From Algibacter miyuki (lineage in GTDB: Bacteria; Bacteroidota; Bacteroidia; Flavobacteriales; Flavobacteriaceae), in NCBI RefSeq assembly GCF_042427745.1, contig NZ_JBHMFA010000005.1: a stretch of DNA of 64,000 bases; one strand, given 5' to 3'. Position numbers and translations under genes: made by a program. Of this stretch, positions 50,838-59,339 are shown in pieces; within the stretch, counting starts at the first letter, position 1, and each line of letters begins with the position of its first letter. Below the pieces are notes generated by a model, which had not been told where the DNA came from, ran no database searches, and worked only from the letters and a program-made list of their open reading frames with translations.

Positions 50838-53591
50838 TTGGCTTTTCAAAAACCGAGCCATACTTTTACAAAAATACACTTAAAAGCGTTGCAGACAAAC
50901 AACTTTAAAATACTTTTTGCACTTAGTTTTACCATGTTTATCAACATGCTAAGCTTTGGTCAAGACATCAAAAAAAAGCGGGATTCTATCAAACCCTCTA
51001 TAGAAAAACCCGTTACTATAAAAACGGACAGCCTAGTCGCACCCATAATTGACGAAAAAGTTAAAGACTCGACACTTACCGACTCTATCAAACCTAAAAA
51101 AGGCATTTTAGAAAACAAGGTGGTTTATAGTGCTAGAGATTACACTACTTTTAATCAAGTAAAGCATAAATTATACTTATATAATGAAGCCAAAATTGAT
51201 TATGGCGATATGAATATTACGGCCGGAAGCATTATTGTAGATTACACTACAAACACGGTACGTGCTAAAGGTATTTTAGATAGTACAGGCACTTATAGCC
51301 AAAAACCGGTATTTACCCAAGCCAGCAGTGTTGTAGAACCTGACAGTATTGTATTTAATTCAAAATCGAAAAAAGCATTAATCTATAACTCAAAAACCGA
51401 GCAAGGAGAAGGTACTGTAATTGCTAATATTACTAAAAAAGAGAACGATTCGGTTTACTTTATTAAAGAAGCTAAATACACTACGGCAGAAGATTTAGAC
51501 GATCCGGATTATTACATAAAACTGAGAAAAGCGAAAATTGTTCCAGGAAAAAAGATTGTAACCGGTTTAGCCAACTTATTTATATATGATGTACCTACGC
51601 CTATTGGATTACCTTTCGGTTTTTTCCCACAAAGTGAAACACAAACTTCAGGTATAATCCTTCCAAGTTTTGGTGAGCAAAACGATCGGGGTTTCTTTTT
51701 ACAAAATGGTGGTTATTATTTTGCCATTAGCGATCATTTAGATTTAACTGTTTTAGGAGATTATTACACCAATGGAAGTTATGGACTTCGACTAGAAAAC
51801 ACCTACGCGCAACGTTATAAATACAGAGGTAACGTAAGTTTTAGATATGAAAGCTTAATTAATAGTGAACTTGGATTTTCTGATTATTCTAAAAGTACAC
51901 TTTACAACTTACGTTGGTCGCATAGCCAAGACGCTAAAGCCAATCCAAATTCACGATTTTCAGCATCGGTAAACTTAGGTAGTAGCAACTATTATAGTAG
52001 CTCGGTAAACCAAGTAAACCTTGCGAATAGGTTCAATAATACGTTATCCTCTTCGGTATCTTACTCCAAAACCTTTCAAGGCGAACCGCAGGCAAATATT
52101 AGTTTAACAGCAACGCATTCGCAAAACACGCAAACTCAAGTTATTAATATGACGTTGCCAACGTTGCAAGGTAGCCTTGGTAGAATGTATCCTTTTGCGC
52201 CAAAAACAGGTTCTAAAAGTGGTATTATTCAAAATATAAACTTGCAGTACAATATTCGTGGAGAAAATAGAATTACAACTACCGATTCTTTATTCTTCAA
52301 AAAAGAAATGTTTGACGACGCGCAACTTGGGTTTCAACATAGCATTCCGTTAACAACAAACTTCAAAGTATTTAAATACTTTAGTATGAGTGCAAGTACA
52401 AATTTTAACGAGGTTTGGACGTTCAAAACCATCGATAAAACTTTTGACACAAGCACTAGAGAAGTTGTAACAGAAACTGTAAATGGTTTCGACTCTTTTA
52501 GAACTTATAATTTTAGTACCAGTTTAGGTACTACAATTTACGGTATGTTCGATTTTGAAAAGGAAGGAAAAGATCCTAAAATTCAAAAAATAAGGCATAT
52601 TATGCGGCCTTCTATTAGTTACAATATCAATCCAGCTTTTGATAAATATTACGATACTTACGAGGTTGTAAGTGCGGATGGAGAAACAGCCGAAGATGTA
52701 TCGTTCACTAGATTCGAAGAAAGTATTTTTGGAACACCTGGTCAAGCTTTTTCTAGCTCTATGGGGATTTCATTATCTAATAATTTAGAAGCCAAAGTAC
52801 GTGATAAAGATAGTACTGCTACCGAACCTAAAAAGGTGGTTTTATTAAACAACTTAAACTTTTCTACATCGTATAACTTCGCAGGCGATTCTCTGCAATG
52901 GAGCCCGGTTAGAATGAGTGGTGGAACGCAATTATTTGATAATAAATTGAGTTTGAATTTTGGTGCGACTTTAGATCCTTATGCCCTAGATAATAACAAT
53001 AACCGTATTGAAAAATTCAACATCGATAATGGCGGAAGCTTATTCAGGTTAACTAGTGCTAACATGACGGCAAGTTGGTCTTTATCTAGTGATAATAACA
53101 AGAAAAAAGATTCTAACGACGATGATAGAAACCGTGATGAAAATTTACGTGGTGGTGGTCGTGATGATGACATGTTCGGGGTGTCGCAAGACTTCTCTAA
53201 TGAACAAATGAAAGAAGACAAAAAGGACGAAGAAACAAAAACAGCCCTCTATAATTATAAATTACCATGGAGTTTACGTTTGGCTTACGCCGTAAATTAT
53301 GCCAATACTACGAGACAAAACGAAATATCGTCGCATTCTTTGATGTTTTCTGGTGATATTCAATTATCTGATAAATGGTCTATTGGAGCCTCTTCTGGTT
53401 ACGACCTTAAAAATAACGACTTCACCTCTACCCAATTACGTTTCGAACGAGATTTATTAAGTTGGAGAATGAATTTTAGCTGGGTGCCTTTTGGAACTTA
53501 CACCTCATGGAACTTCTTTATCGGGATTAAATCGAGCATGTTACAAGATCTTAAATACGAAAAACGTAAGTCGGCAGATACGCAGTTGTAA
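50838..53591 (+). CDS. lptD: LPS-assembly outer-membrane protein LptD
   Basis: About 900 residues. An N-terminal OstA/LptA-like jellyroll (about residues 100-230, with YNEAKIDYGDMNITAGSIIV) is followed by a long LptD beta-barrel with the characteristic TPIGLPFGFFPQSETQTSGI (about 253-272) and NGGYYFAISDHLDLTVLGDY. LptD places LPS in the outer leaflet. The start is uncertain: TTG at 50838 opens the frame, and a second TTG at 50889 would put the hydrophobic signal (FKILFALSFTMFINMLSFGQ) right at the N-terminus. No ATG precedes the signal. A -7-like TAATTTTG (50833-50840) overlaps the first TTG, which favours the later start if it is a real promoter. Confidence 0.9.
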   Translation: MAFQKPSHTFTKIHLKALQTNNFKILFALSFTMFINMLSFGQDIKKKRDSIKPSIEKPVTIKTDSLVAPIIDEKVKDSTLTDSIKPKKGILENKVVYSARDYTTFNQVKHKLYLYNEAKIDYGDMNITAGSIIVDYTTNTVRAKGILDSTGTYSQKPVFTQASSVVEPDSIVFNSKSKKALIYNSKTEQGEGTVIANITKKENDSVYFIKEAKYTTAEDLDDPDYYIKLRKAKIVPGKKIVTGLANLFIYDVPTPIGLPFGFFPQSETQTSGIILPSFGEQNDRGFFLQNGGYYFAISDHLDLTVLGDYYTNGSYGLRLENTYAQRYKYRGNVSFRYESLINSELGFSDYSKSTLYNLRWSHSQDAKANPNSRFSASVNLGSSNYYSSSVNQVNLANRFNNTLSSSVSYSKTFQGEPQANISLTATHSQNTQTQVINMTLPTLQGSLGRMYPFAPKTGSKSGIIQNINLQYNIRGENRITTTDSLFFKKEMFDDAQLGFQHSIPLTTNFKVFKYFSMSASTNFNEVWTFKTIDKTFDTSTREVVTETVNGFDSFRTYNFSTSLGTTIYGMFDFEKEGKDPKIQKIRHIMRPSISYNINPAFDKYYDTYEVVSADGETAEDVSFTRFEESIFGTPGQAFSSSMGISLSNNLEAKVRDKDSTATEPKKVVLLNNLNFSTSYNFAGDSLQWSPVRMSGGTQLFDNKLSLNFGATLDPYALDNNNNRIEKFNIDNGGSLFRLTSANMTASWSLSSDNNKKKDSNDDDRNRDENLRGGGRDDDMFGVSQDFSNEQMKEDKKDEETKTALYNYKLPWSLRLAYAVNYANTTRQNEISSHSLMFSGDIQLSDKWSIGASSGYDLKNNDFTSTQLRFERDLLSWRMNFSWVPFGTYTSWNFFIGIKSSMLQDLKYEKRKSADTQL

Positions 53592-53840
53592 TGACTGATT
53601 TGAATAGCTGTAATTTTATTAGTTTAAAACGAAAAACGGCCTATACTTATATATAGTCTTTTTATAACCTTCGTTATTAAAAAACTTACCGACTTTTTGA
53701 AATACAATTAATAATTCAATTTCAAAAGCTTTAATTCAAAAAGAAAATCTTGATTCTTTCATTAAAAAAAATCATAATAATTTAGTTATTTTTAGGCCTA
53801 TCTAATTTATAATTTTATAATCAACAAAAACACCTCTAAA

Positions 53841-54221
53841 ATGAAAACCATTATCACAACACCAAATGCGCCAGCTCCTATTGGCCCATACAATCAAGCT
53901 ATATTAACAGGAAACACTTTATATACTTCTGGTCAAATCGCTATTAATCCAGAAACAGGAGAACTGATTTTAGACGATATTAAAACAGAAACGACTCAAG
54001 TTATGAATAACCTTAAAGCGGTATTATCTGCTGCTGGGATGACTTTTGAAAACGTAATTAAATCGACGATTTTTATCAGTAACATGGACGATTTTAGTAA
54101 TATAAACAACGTATATGGCAGTTACTTTAACGACGCTACAGCACCTGCTAGAGAAACCGTTCAAGTAGCTAAATTACCTAAAAATGTAAATGTAGAAATA
54201 AGTGTTATTGCTGTAAAGTAA
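53841..54221 (+). CDS. ridA: RidA family enamine/imine deaminase
   Basis: A 126-residue YjgF/YER057c/UK114 protein. Motifs are NAPAPIGPYNQAILTGNTLY (residues 8-27), SGQIAINPETGEL, NLKAVLSAAGMTFENVIKST and the active-site Arg in APARETVQVAKLPKN. RidA clears reactive 2-aminoacrylate and related enamines that arise from serine and threonine dehydratases, giving 2-keto acids. Length is normal. It follows lptD by 249 bp and converges with the hybrid kinase gene with only a 16-bp gap and no visible terminator. Confidence 0.96.
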   Translation: MKTIITTPNAPAPIGPYNQAILTGNTLYTSGQIAINPETGELILDDIKTETTQVMNNLKAVLSAAGMTFENVIKSTIFISNMDDFSNINNVYGSYFNDATAPARETVQVAKLPKNVNVEISVIAVK

Positions 54222-54237
54222 AGGCATTACAATATTG

Positions 54238-55635
54238 TTAAAGCGCGTATTTAGTTAGCATTTCCTTTAACTTGTTTAACTCTATTGGTTTTGCTAAAAA
54301 CTCGTTAGCACCTGCGCGCTTTGCATTTTCAATATCTTCTTCAAACGCACTTGCCGAAACGGCTATTATTGGCGTTTTATGTTGTTTGTATTTGGCTGTT
54401 TCTCTAATAGCTTTAGTTGCTTCATAACCATCCATATCAGGCATGTAAATATCCATAAAAACCATATCGAAATCTAGAATTTTATATAGTAATAAAGCTT
54501 CCAATCCATTTTTAGCAAACGTACAATCGGCACCTTGTTTTTCAAGTAAAAACTTAATTACTTTTTGGTTCATTCTATTATCTTCCGCGACCAAAACATT
54601 AAATTTAGCATGTAGTGTAGGTGTGGTATCTTCAACAATTTTAATATTCATGGTCTTTTTCAATTGAAGACTAAAATAAAATGTTGACCCCTCATTTTCT
54701 TTACTTTCTAATTTCAATGTTCCTCCCATCAATTTCACAAGTTTTTGCGAAATCGATAAGCCTAAACCACCACCTCGATAATCTTTAATAGTCGCTGCTG
54801 GCATGTTTTTATTTTCATTCAGAAATCGTTTTACTTCGTCCGAACGCATACCTACGCCAGTATCCTTTACATAAAACGTTACTATTTGATCATGATCTAT
54901 ACCAACGGTTTGATCGATAATTATTGATATTTTTCCTGAATTAGTAAACTTTATAGCATTGTTAATTAAATTAATCAATACCTGTTGAATCCGCTCCGAA
55001 TCGCCAAAAACAGATGACTTATCCTTTTCTTCAAATAAAAATTTAAAATCAAATTCTAGTCCTTTCTCCCAAGCTTGATATTCAAAAACCTTAAATAAAC
55101 TTGATAAATCTTGCTTTAAATCAATGGCAATAAAATTCAGTTTTACTTTTCCAGAATCCACTTCTGCATTATCCGTTACCATTTTTACCAACTGAAATAA
55201 ATGCATCGATGAATATTCGGCAATTTCAACCTGCGCTACTTGATCACTATCTAAACTGGTTTGTTTTAGCATATTTAGCATTCCTAAAACTGTATTTAAA
55301 GGGGTGCGAACCTCATAGCTCATATTGGCTAAATAAATTGATTTGTGTTCGGCCAAGTTTTCCGAAACTTCTAAATCTTTCTTCAACTCTGCTACTCGTC
55401 CTTTTAAATTTTCTTTTATTACGTCATCCTTCAAAAGACTTTTTAAAAAAAACTGTAGCGCAATAACTTGAACAATAGCCAACACAAGAAGAAATACCGC
55501 TGCCAATTCAACATATATTTGACGTTCAAAAAAGAAATAGCCAATAATTAAAATAGCGGTAATAGATAAGAAGATGAAAAAAGACAACTTCTTTTTCATT
55601 TTTATATATTGAAGAGATTTTGGAAAAAATTTCAT
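54238..55635 (-). CDS. Hybrid histidine kinase with H-box Tyr (receiver intact)
   Basis: A 465-residue membrane protein: two helices (about residues 16-36 and 41-63), a coiled coil, a HisKA-like dimerisation domain (about 95-160), an HATPase domain (about 210-325) and a receiver (about 345-463). The ATPase boxes are complete (NLINNAIKF at 222-230, DTGVGM at 258-263, RGGGLGLS at 287-294). The receiver has Asp351/352-type acid pair, phospho-acceptor Asp395 in MVFMDIYMPDMDG, Ser427 and Lys449. The H-box, however, reads LANMSYEVRTPLN: the phospho-acceptor His is Tyr107 (codon TAT at 55317-55315; CAT would give His). It therefore may not autophosphorylate in the usual way. There is no sensor domain beyond the membrane hairpin. 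The gene is monocistronic. Confidence 0.9.
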   Translation of the reverse strand: MKFFPKSLQYIKMKKKLSFFIFLSITAILIIGYFFFERQIYVELAAVFLLVLAIVQVIALQFFLKSLLKDDVIKENLKGRVAELKKDLEVSENLAEHKSIYLANMSYEVRTPLNTVLGMLNMLKQTSLDSDQVAQVEIAEYSSMHLFQLVKMVTDNAEVDSGKVKLNFIAIDLKQDLSSLFKVFEYQAWEKGLEFDFKFLFEEKDKSSVFGDSERIQQVLINLINNAIKFTNSGKISIIIDQTVGIDHDQIVTFYVKDTGVGMRSDEVKRFLNENKNMPAATIKDYRGGGLGLSISQKLVKLMGGTLKLESKENEGSTFYFSLQLKKTMNIKIVEDTTPTLHAKFNVLVAEDNRMNQKVIKFLLEKQGADCTFAKNGLEALLLYKILDFDMVFMDIYMPDMDGYEATKAIRETAKYKQHKTPIIAVSASAFEEDIENAKRAGANEFLAKPIELNKLKEMLTKYAL

Positions 55636-55995
55636 TTATGGACCTTTTAAGCTAACTAATGTAAGATTAAATACCAATATAAATAAATAGTAAAGCTTAT
55701 TTATATCCAATTTTATGTAAAAAAATTTTTATTGCTTATATTATATAATCATTTTAAGGTTTTCAATCTAGTAAACAGAATAAACCGACTTAATAAATTA
55801 TACATTTTATCGATATTATCATAAATAATCATTAAATTCAATATATCTTCATTTTAATTCATCATAATTTTCAATGTTTTAATAGTTTTACTAATTATTT
55901 CAATTTTACATAAAACCTTAACATTACCAAGAAAATTAATGTACATTTATATGAATCTTTTTACTTTCAAATCCATTCAATAAAACCACCAATTT
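55636..55995. other. Gene-free AT-rich interval before the amidoligase operon
   Basis: These 360 bp separate the divergent kinase and transglutaminase-DUF2126 genes. They are very AT-rich, with no convincing open frame, RNA gene or strong hairpin. Promoters for both sides must lie here, but no clear Bacteroidota -33/-7 pair could be fixed. Confidence 0.55.
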
Positions 55996-58900
55996 ATGGC
56001 GTTAAAAATTGTAATCTCACACAAAACAAAGTATAAATATGATAGAGCAATAAACCTATCTCCACATATATTTAGATTACGGCCTGCACCACACAGCAGA
56101 ACACCTATTGAGGCTTATTCTATAAAAATAAAACCAGAAAATCAGTTTTTTAACTGGCAACAGGATCCCTTTGGTAACTATATAGCTCGATTAATTTTCC
56201 CTGAAAAAACCACAGAATTATCGGTGGAAGTGGAAATAATAGCCGACTTAAAAACTATAAATCCATTCGACTTTTTTGTTGAAGAATCTGCGGAAGAATA
56301 CCCGTTTGAATATAATGAAACCGTTAAAAAAGAACTTCTACCCTATTTAGAAATTACTGATAATGGTCCGCTAATAAAGGAGTTTATTAAAACAATTGAT
56401 TATTCTCCTCGAAAAACCATCTATTTTTTAATTGATATCAACCGTAAAGTTTACGAGTACTTAAGTTATAACATCAGGTTAGATCCTGGCGTGCAAACTT
56501 GTGAAGAAACACTAACCCAAAGAAATGGCTCATGCCGTGATTATGCTTGGTTGTTTGTGCAAACTTTAAGGCATTTAGGCTTTGGAGCTCGTTTTGTTTC
56601 TGGTTATATTGTACAATTAAAATCGGATGAAAAATCGCTTGATGGCCCTTCTGGACCTGAGGAAGATTTCACCGATTTACACGCTTGGGCTGAAGTTTAT
56701 TTACCTGGCGCTGGATGGATTGGTTTCGATGCCACCTCTGGATTATTAGCTGGAGAAGGCCATATCCCATTAGCCTGCACACCATCGTTTGAAAGTGCAG
56801 CACCTGTTTCAGGAATGACCGACTTTTGTGAAACAGAATTTGAATTTGAAAACTCTGTAAAACGAATTTTTGAATCGCCTCGTGTAACAAAACCATACAC
56901 TGAAAAACAATGGAACGACATCTATAAACTAGGCTTTAAAGTTGAAAATGAACTTGAAAAAGGCGACGTACGTTTAACCATGGGTGGCGAACCTACTTTT
57001 GTATCTATCGACGACATGGAATCTCCAGAATGGAATACTGATGCTGATGGTCCACACAAAAGAGAACTAGCCGATAATTTAACTAAACGCTTATTTAATA
57101 GATTTGCAAAAGGCGGTTTTTTACACCGTGCACAAGGCAAATGGTATCCTGGAGAACCTTTACCACGTTGGGGAACTGAGTTATGTTGGCGTAAAGATGG
57201 ACGTGTTATTTGGCATAATGAAAAACTCCTTTCAACCTTTGCAGACAATAAAATTGTTCCAGAAAATGCTGATAAATTATTTTTAGACACCCTTACCAAA
57301 TACCTTGGTATTACAGATGAAACCATTATGCCGGCCTTTGAAGATGCCTTTTATTTTCTTTGGGAAGAAGGTAATTTACCGGTAGACATTGATCCTAGAA
57401 CCGATAAAGATGGCTCGCTTATTCAAAAGAAATTAGGCGAAATATTAGAACAAGGTACCAACAAAGTGGTTGGGCATTTACTGCCACTAAATAATAGTTT
57501 CGGTAAATGGTACACTTGCTTTTGGCAATTTAGACGTAACCATTTATTTTTAACGCCTGGAAATTCTCCAGTAGGTTTGCGTTTACCACTATCATCGCTT
57601 GTTGAGAAACCAGAACACGAAGAATTTCCAAAGTTTGAACCGGATCAATTCACAAAACGTGGCAGATTTCCAAGTTATAAAAAGATAGCAACCAATAGAT
57701 ATGTATCCTTTGTTAACGGTGAATTAGAAAAACCGAAAACAGATTATTTTATAAGAACAGCCCTTTGCGCAGAAGTTAGAGACCAAAAACTCTACTTATT
57801 TTTACCGCCATTAGACTGTGCTGAATATTATTTAGATTTATTGTCATCTATTGAAGCAACCGCAAAAACACTAAACATCCCTGTGATTTTAGAAGGTTAT
57901 GCAGCTCCAAAAGATAATCGATTAGAATCTTTAAAAATCACGCCCGACCCTGGTGTTATTGAAATTAACGTACACCCAGCAAAAAATTGGGACGAGCTTA
58001 CTAAAAACACATTTGCTTTATATGAAGAAGCAAAACAATCGCGTTTAGGCACCGAAAAATTTATGCTTGATGGTAAACATACAGGTACAGGTGGCGGAAA
58101 TCACGTAACACTTGGCGGTATATCTCCAGCTGATAGCCCGCTGTTACGTAAACCAAGTTTATTACGAAGTTTACTTACGTTTTGGCAACATCACCCAGGC
58201 TTATCTTATTTATTTTCAGGTTCGTTTGTTGGCGCTACAAGTCAGGCTCCAAGAATTGACGAAGCGCGTATGGAAAACCTTTACGAGTTGGAAATTGCTT
58301 TTAGTCAAATTCCAAAAGATGGCGATGTTCCTTTCTGGTTAACCGATAGATTATTTAGACATTTATTAACCGATTTAACAGGTAATACGCACCGCGCCGA
58401 ATTCTGTATCGATAAATTATACTCACCCGATTCATCCACAGGGCGTTTAGGTATTTTAGAGCTTCGTGCTTTCGATATGCCGCCACATCCGCAGATGAGT
58501 TTAATGCAAAATTTGCTGGTTCGTACTTTAGTCGCTTGGTTCTGGAAAAAACCTTACGAGCATAAATTAGTGCGTTGGGGTACCGAATTACATGATAAAT
58601 TCTTAATAGAACATTTTGTTAGAGAAGATATTAAAGACATTGTAACCTCGCTTAATAAGGCTGGTTATAAGTTTAAAGAAGAATGGTTTAATCCATTTTT
58701 CGAATTCAGATTTCCATTACATGGCATGGTAACCATCAACAATATTCATATAGAATTGCGTGCTGCCATTGAACCTTGGAATGTTTTAGGTGAAGAAATG
58801 ACTGGAGGCGGAACAGCTCGATATGTAGATTCCTCTTTGGAACGCATACAAATTAAAGTCGCTAATTTCACAGAAGAAAGATATGTTGTAACTTGCAACG

Positions 58901-59328
58901 GTGTAAAGGTAAACTTAAAACCTACCGCTGTAAAAGGCGAGTTTGTTGCAGGAATACGCTATAAAGCATGGGATCCATATTCCGCGCTACACCCAACAAT
59001 TGGTGTAGATGCACCATTGGTTTTCGATATTGTTGATACTTGGAACAAACGTTCTATTGGTGGTTGTACATATTTTGTATCGCATCCTGGTGGACGCTCT
59101 TATGATGTACATCCAGTAAATAGTTACGAAGCTGAGTCTAGACGTATTAATCGTTTCTGGGAATCAGGACACACGCAAGGTGAAATCGATCCTGTAAAAG
59201 AAACTATAACAGATGATGCATCATCGAATACGAGTGTGAAAAAGAAAGGCAGTTCTAAGAAATTTAATTATAAGGAACTTCCTGCAAACCTTGAGTTTCC
59301 GAACACAACAGATTTAAGACAAAAGTAA
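55996..59328 (+). CDS. Transglutaminase fused to DUF2126 amidoligase
   Basis: A 1110-residue cytosolic fusion. Residues about 1-165 are the bacterial transglutaminase N-terminal beta domain. Residues about 165-260 carry the triad Cys180 (QRNGSCRDYAWLF), His229 (DLHAWAEVYLPG) and Asp245 (FDATSG). From about residue 310 to the end is DUF2126, which Iyer, Aravind and co-workers placed in the GCS2/glutamine-synthetase-like carboxylate-amine ligases; motifs include RLTMGGEPTFVSIDD, HTGTGGGNHVTLGG (about 695-708) and HPGLSYLFSGSFVGATSQAP. This implies ATP-dependent making and cysteine-protease-type breaking or transfer of amide bonds. The ATP-grasp gene starts 11 bp later. The substrate is unknown. 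Confidence 0.92.
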   Translation: MALKIVISHKTKYKYDRAINLSPHIFRLRPAPHSRTPIEAYSIKIKPENQFFNWQQDPFGNYIARLIFPEKTTELSVEVEIIADLKTINPFDFFVEESAEEYPFEYNETVKKELLPYLEITDNGPLIKEFIKTIDYSPRKTIYFLIDINRKVYEYLSYNIRLDPGVQTCEETLTQRNGSCRDYAWLFVQTLRHLGFGARFVSGYIVQLKSDEKSLDGPSGPEEDFTDLHAWAEVYLPGAGWIGFDATSGLLAGEGHIPLACTPSFESAAPVSGMTDFCETEFEFENSVKRIFESPRVTKPYTEKQWNDIYKLGFKVENELEKGDVRLTMGGEPTFVSIDDMESPEWNTDADGPHKRELADNLTKRLFNRFAKGGFLHRAQGKWYPGEPLPRWGTELCWRKDGRVIWHNEKLLSTFADNKIVPENADKLFLDTLTKYLGITDETIMPAFEDAFYFLWEEGNLPVDIDPRTDKDGSLIQKKLGEILEQGTNKVVGHLLPLNNSFGKWYTCFWQFRRNHLFLTPGNSPVGLRLPLSSLVEKPEHEEFPKFEPDQFTKRGRFPSYKKIATNRYVSFVNGELEKPKTDYFIRTALCAEVRDQKLYLFLPPLDCAEYYLDLLSSIEATAKTLNIPVILEGYAAPKDNRLESLKITPDPGVIEINVHPAKNWDELTKNTFALYEEAKQSRLGTEKFMLDGKHTGTGGGNHVTLGGISPADSPLLRKPSLLRSLLTFWQHHPGLSYLFSGSFVGATSQAPRIDEARMENLYELEIAFSQIPKDGDVPFWLTDRLFRHLLTDLTGNTHRAEFCIDKLYSPDSSTGRLGILELRAFDMPPHPQMSLMQNLLVRTLVAWFWKKPYEHKLVRWGTELHDKFLIEHFVREDIKDIVTSLNKAGYKFKEEWFNPFFEFRFPLHGMVTINNIHIELRAAIEPWNVLGEEMTGGGTARYVDSSLERIQIKVANFTEERYVVTCNGVKVNLKPTAVKGEFVAGIRYKAWDPYSALHPTIGVDAPLVFDIVDTWNKRSIGGCTYFVSHPGGRSYDVHPVNSYEAESRRINRFWESGHTQGEIDPVKETITDDASSNTSVKKKGSSKKFNYKELPANLEFPNTTDLRQK

Positions 59329-59339
59329 TTAAAACATAA

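Noticed and set aside
54238..55635. Pseudogene call for the kinase because of the lost His
   Set aside because: The frame is full length and all ATP-binding and receiver residues are kept, so decay is not shown.
56922..57326. 134-codon frame antisense to the DUF2126 gene
   Set aside because: It lies wholly within a well-supported gene and matches nothing.
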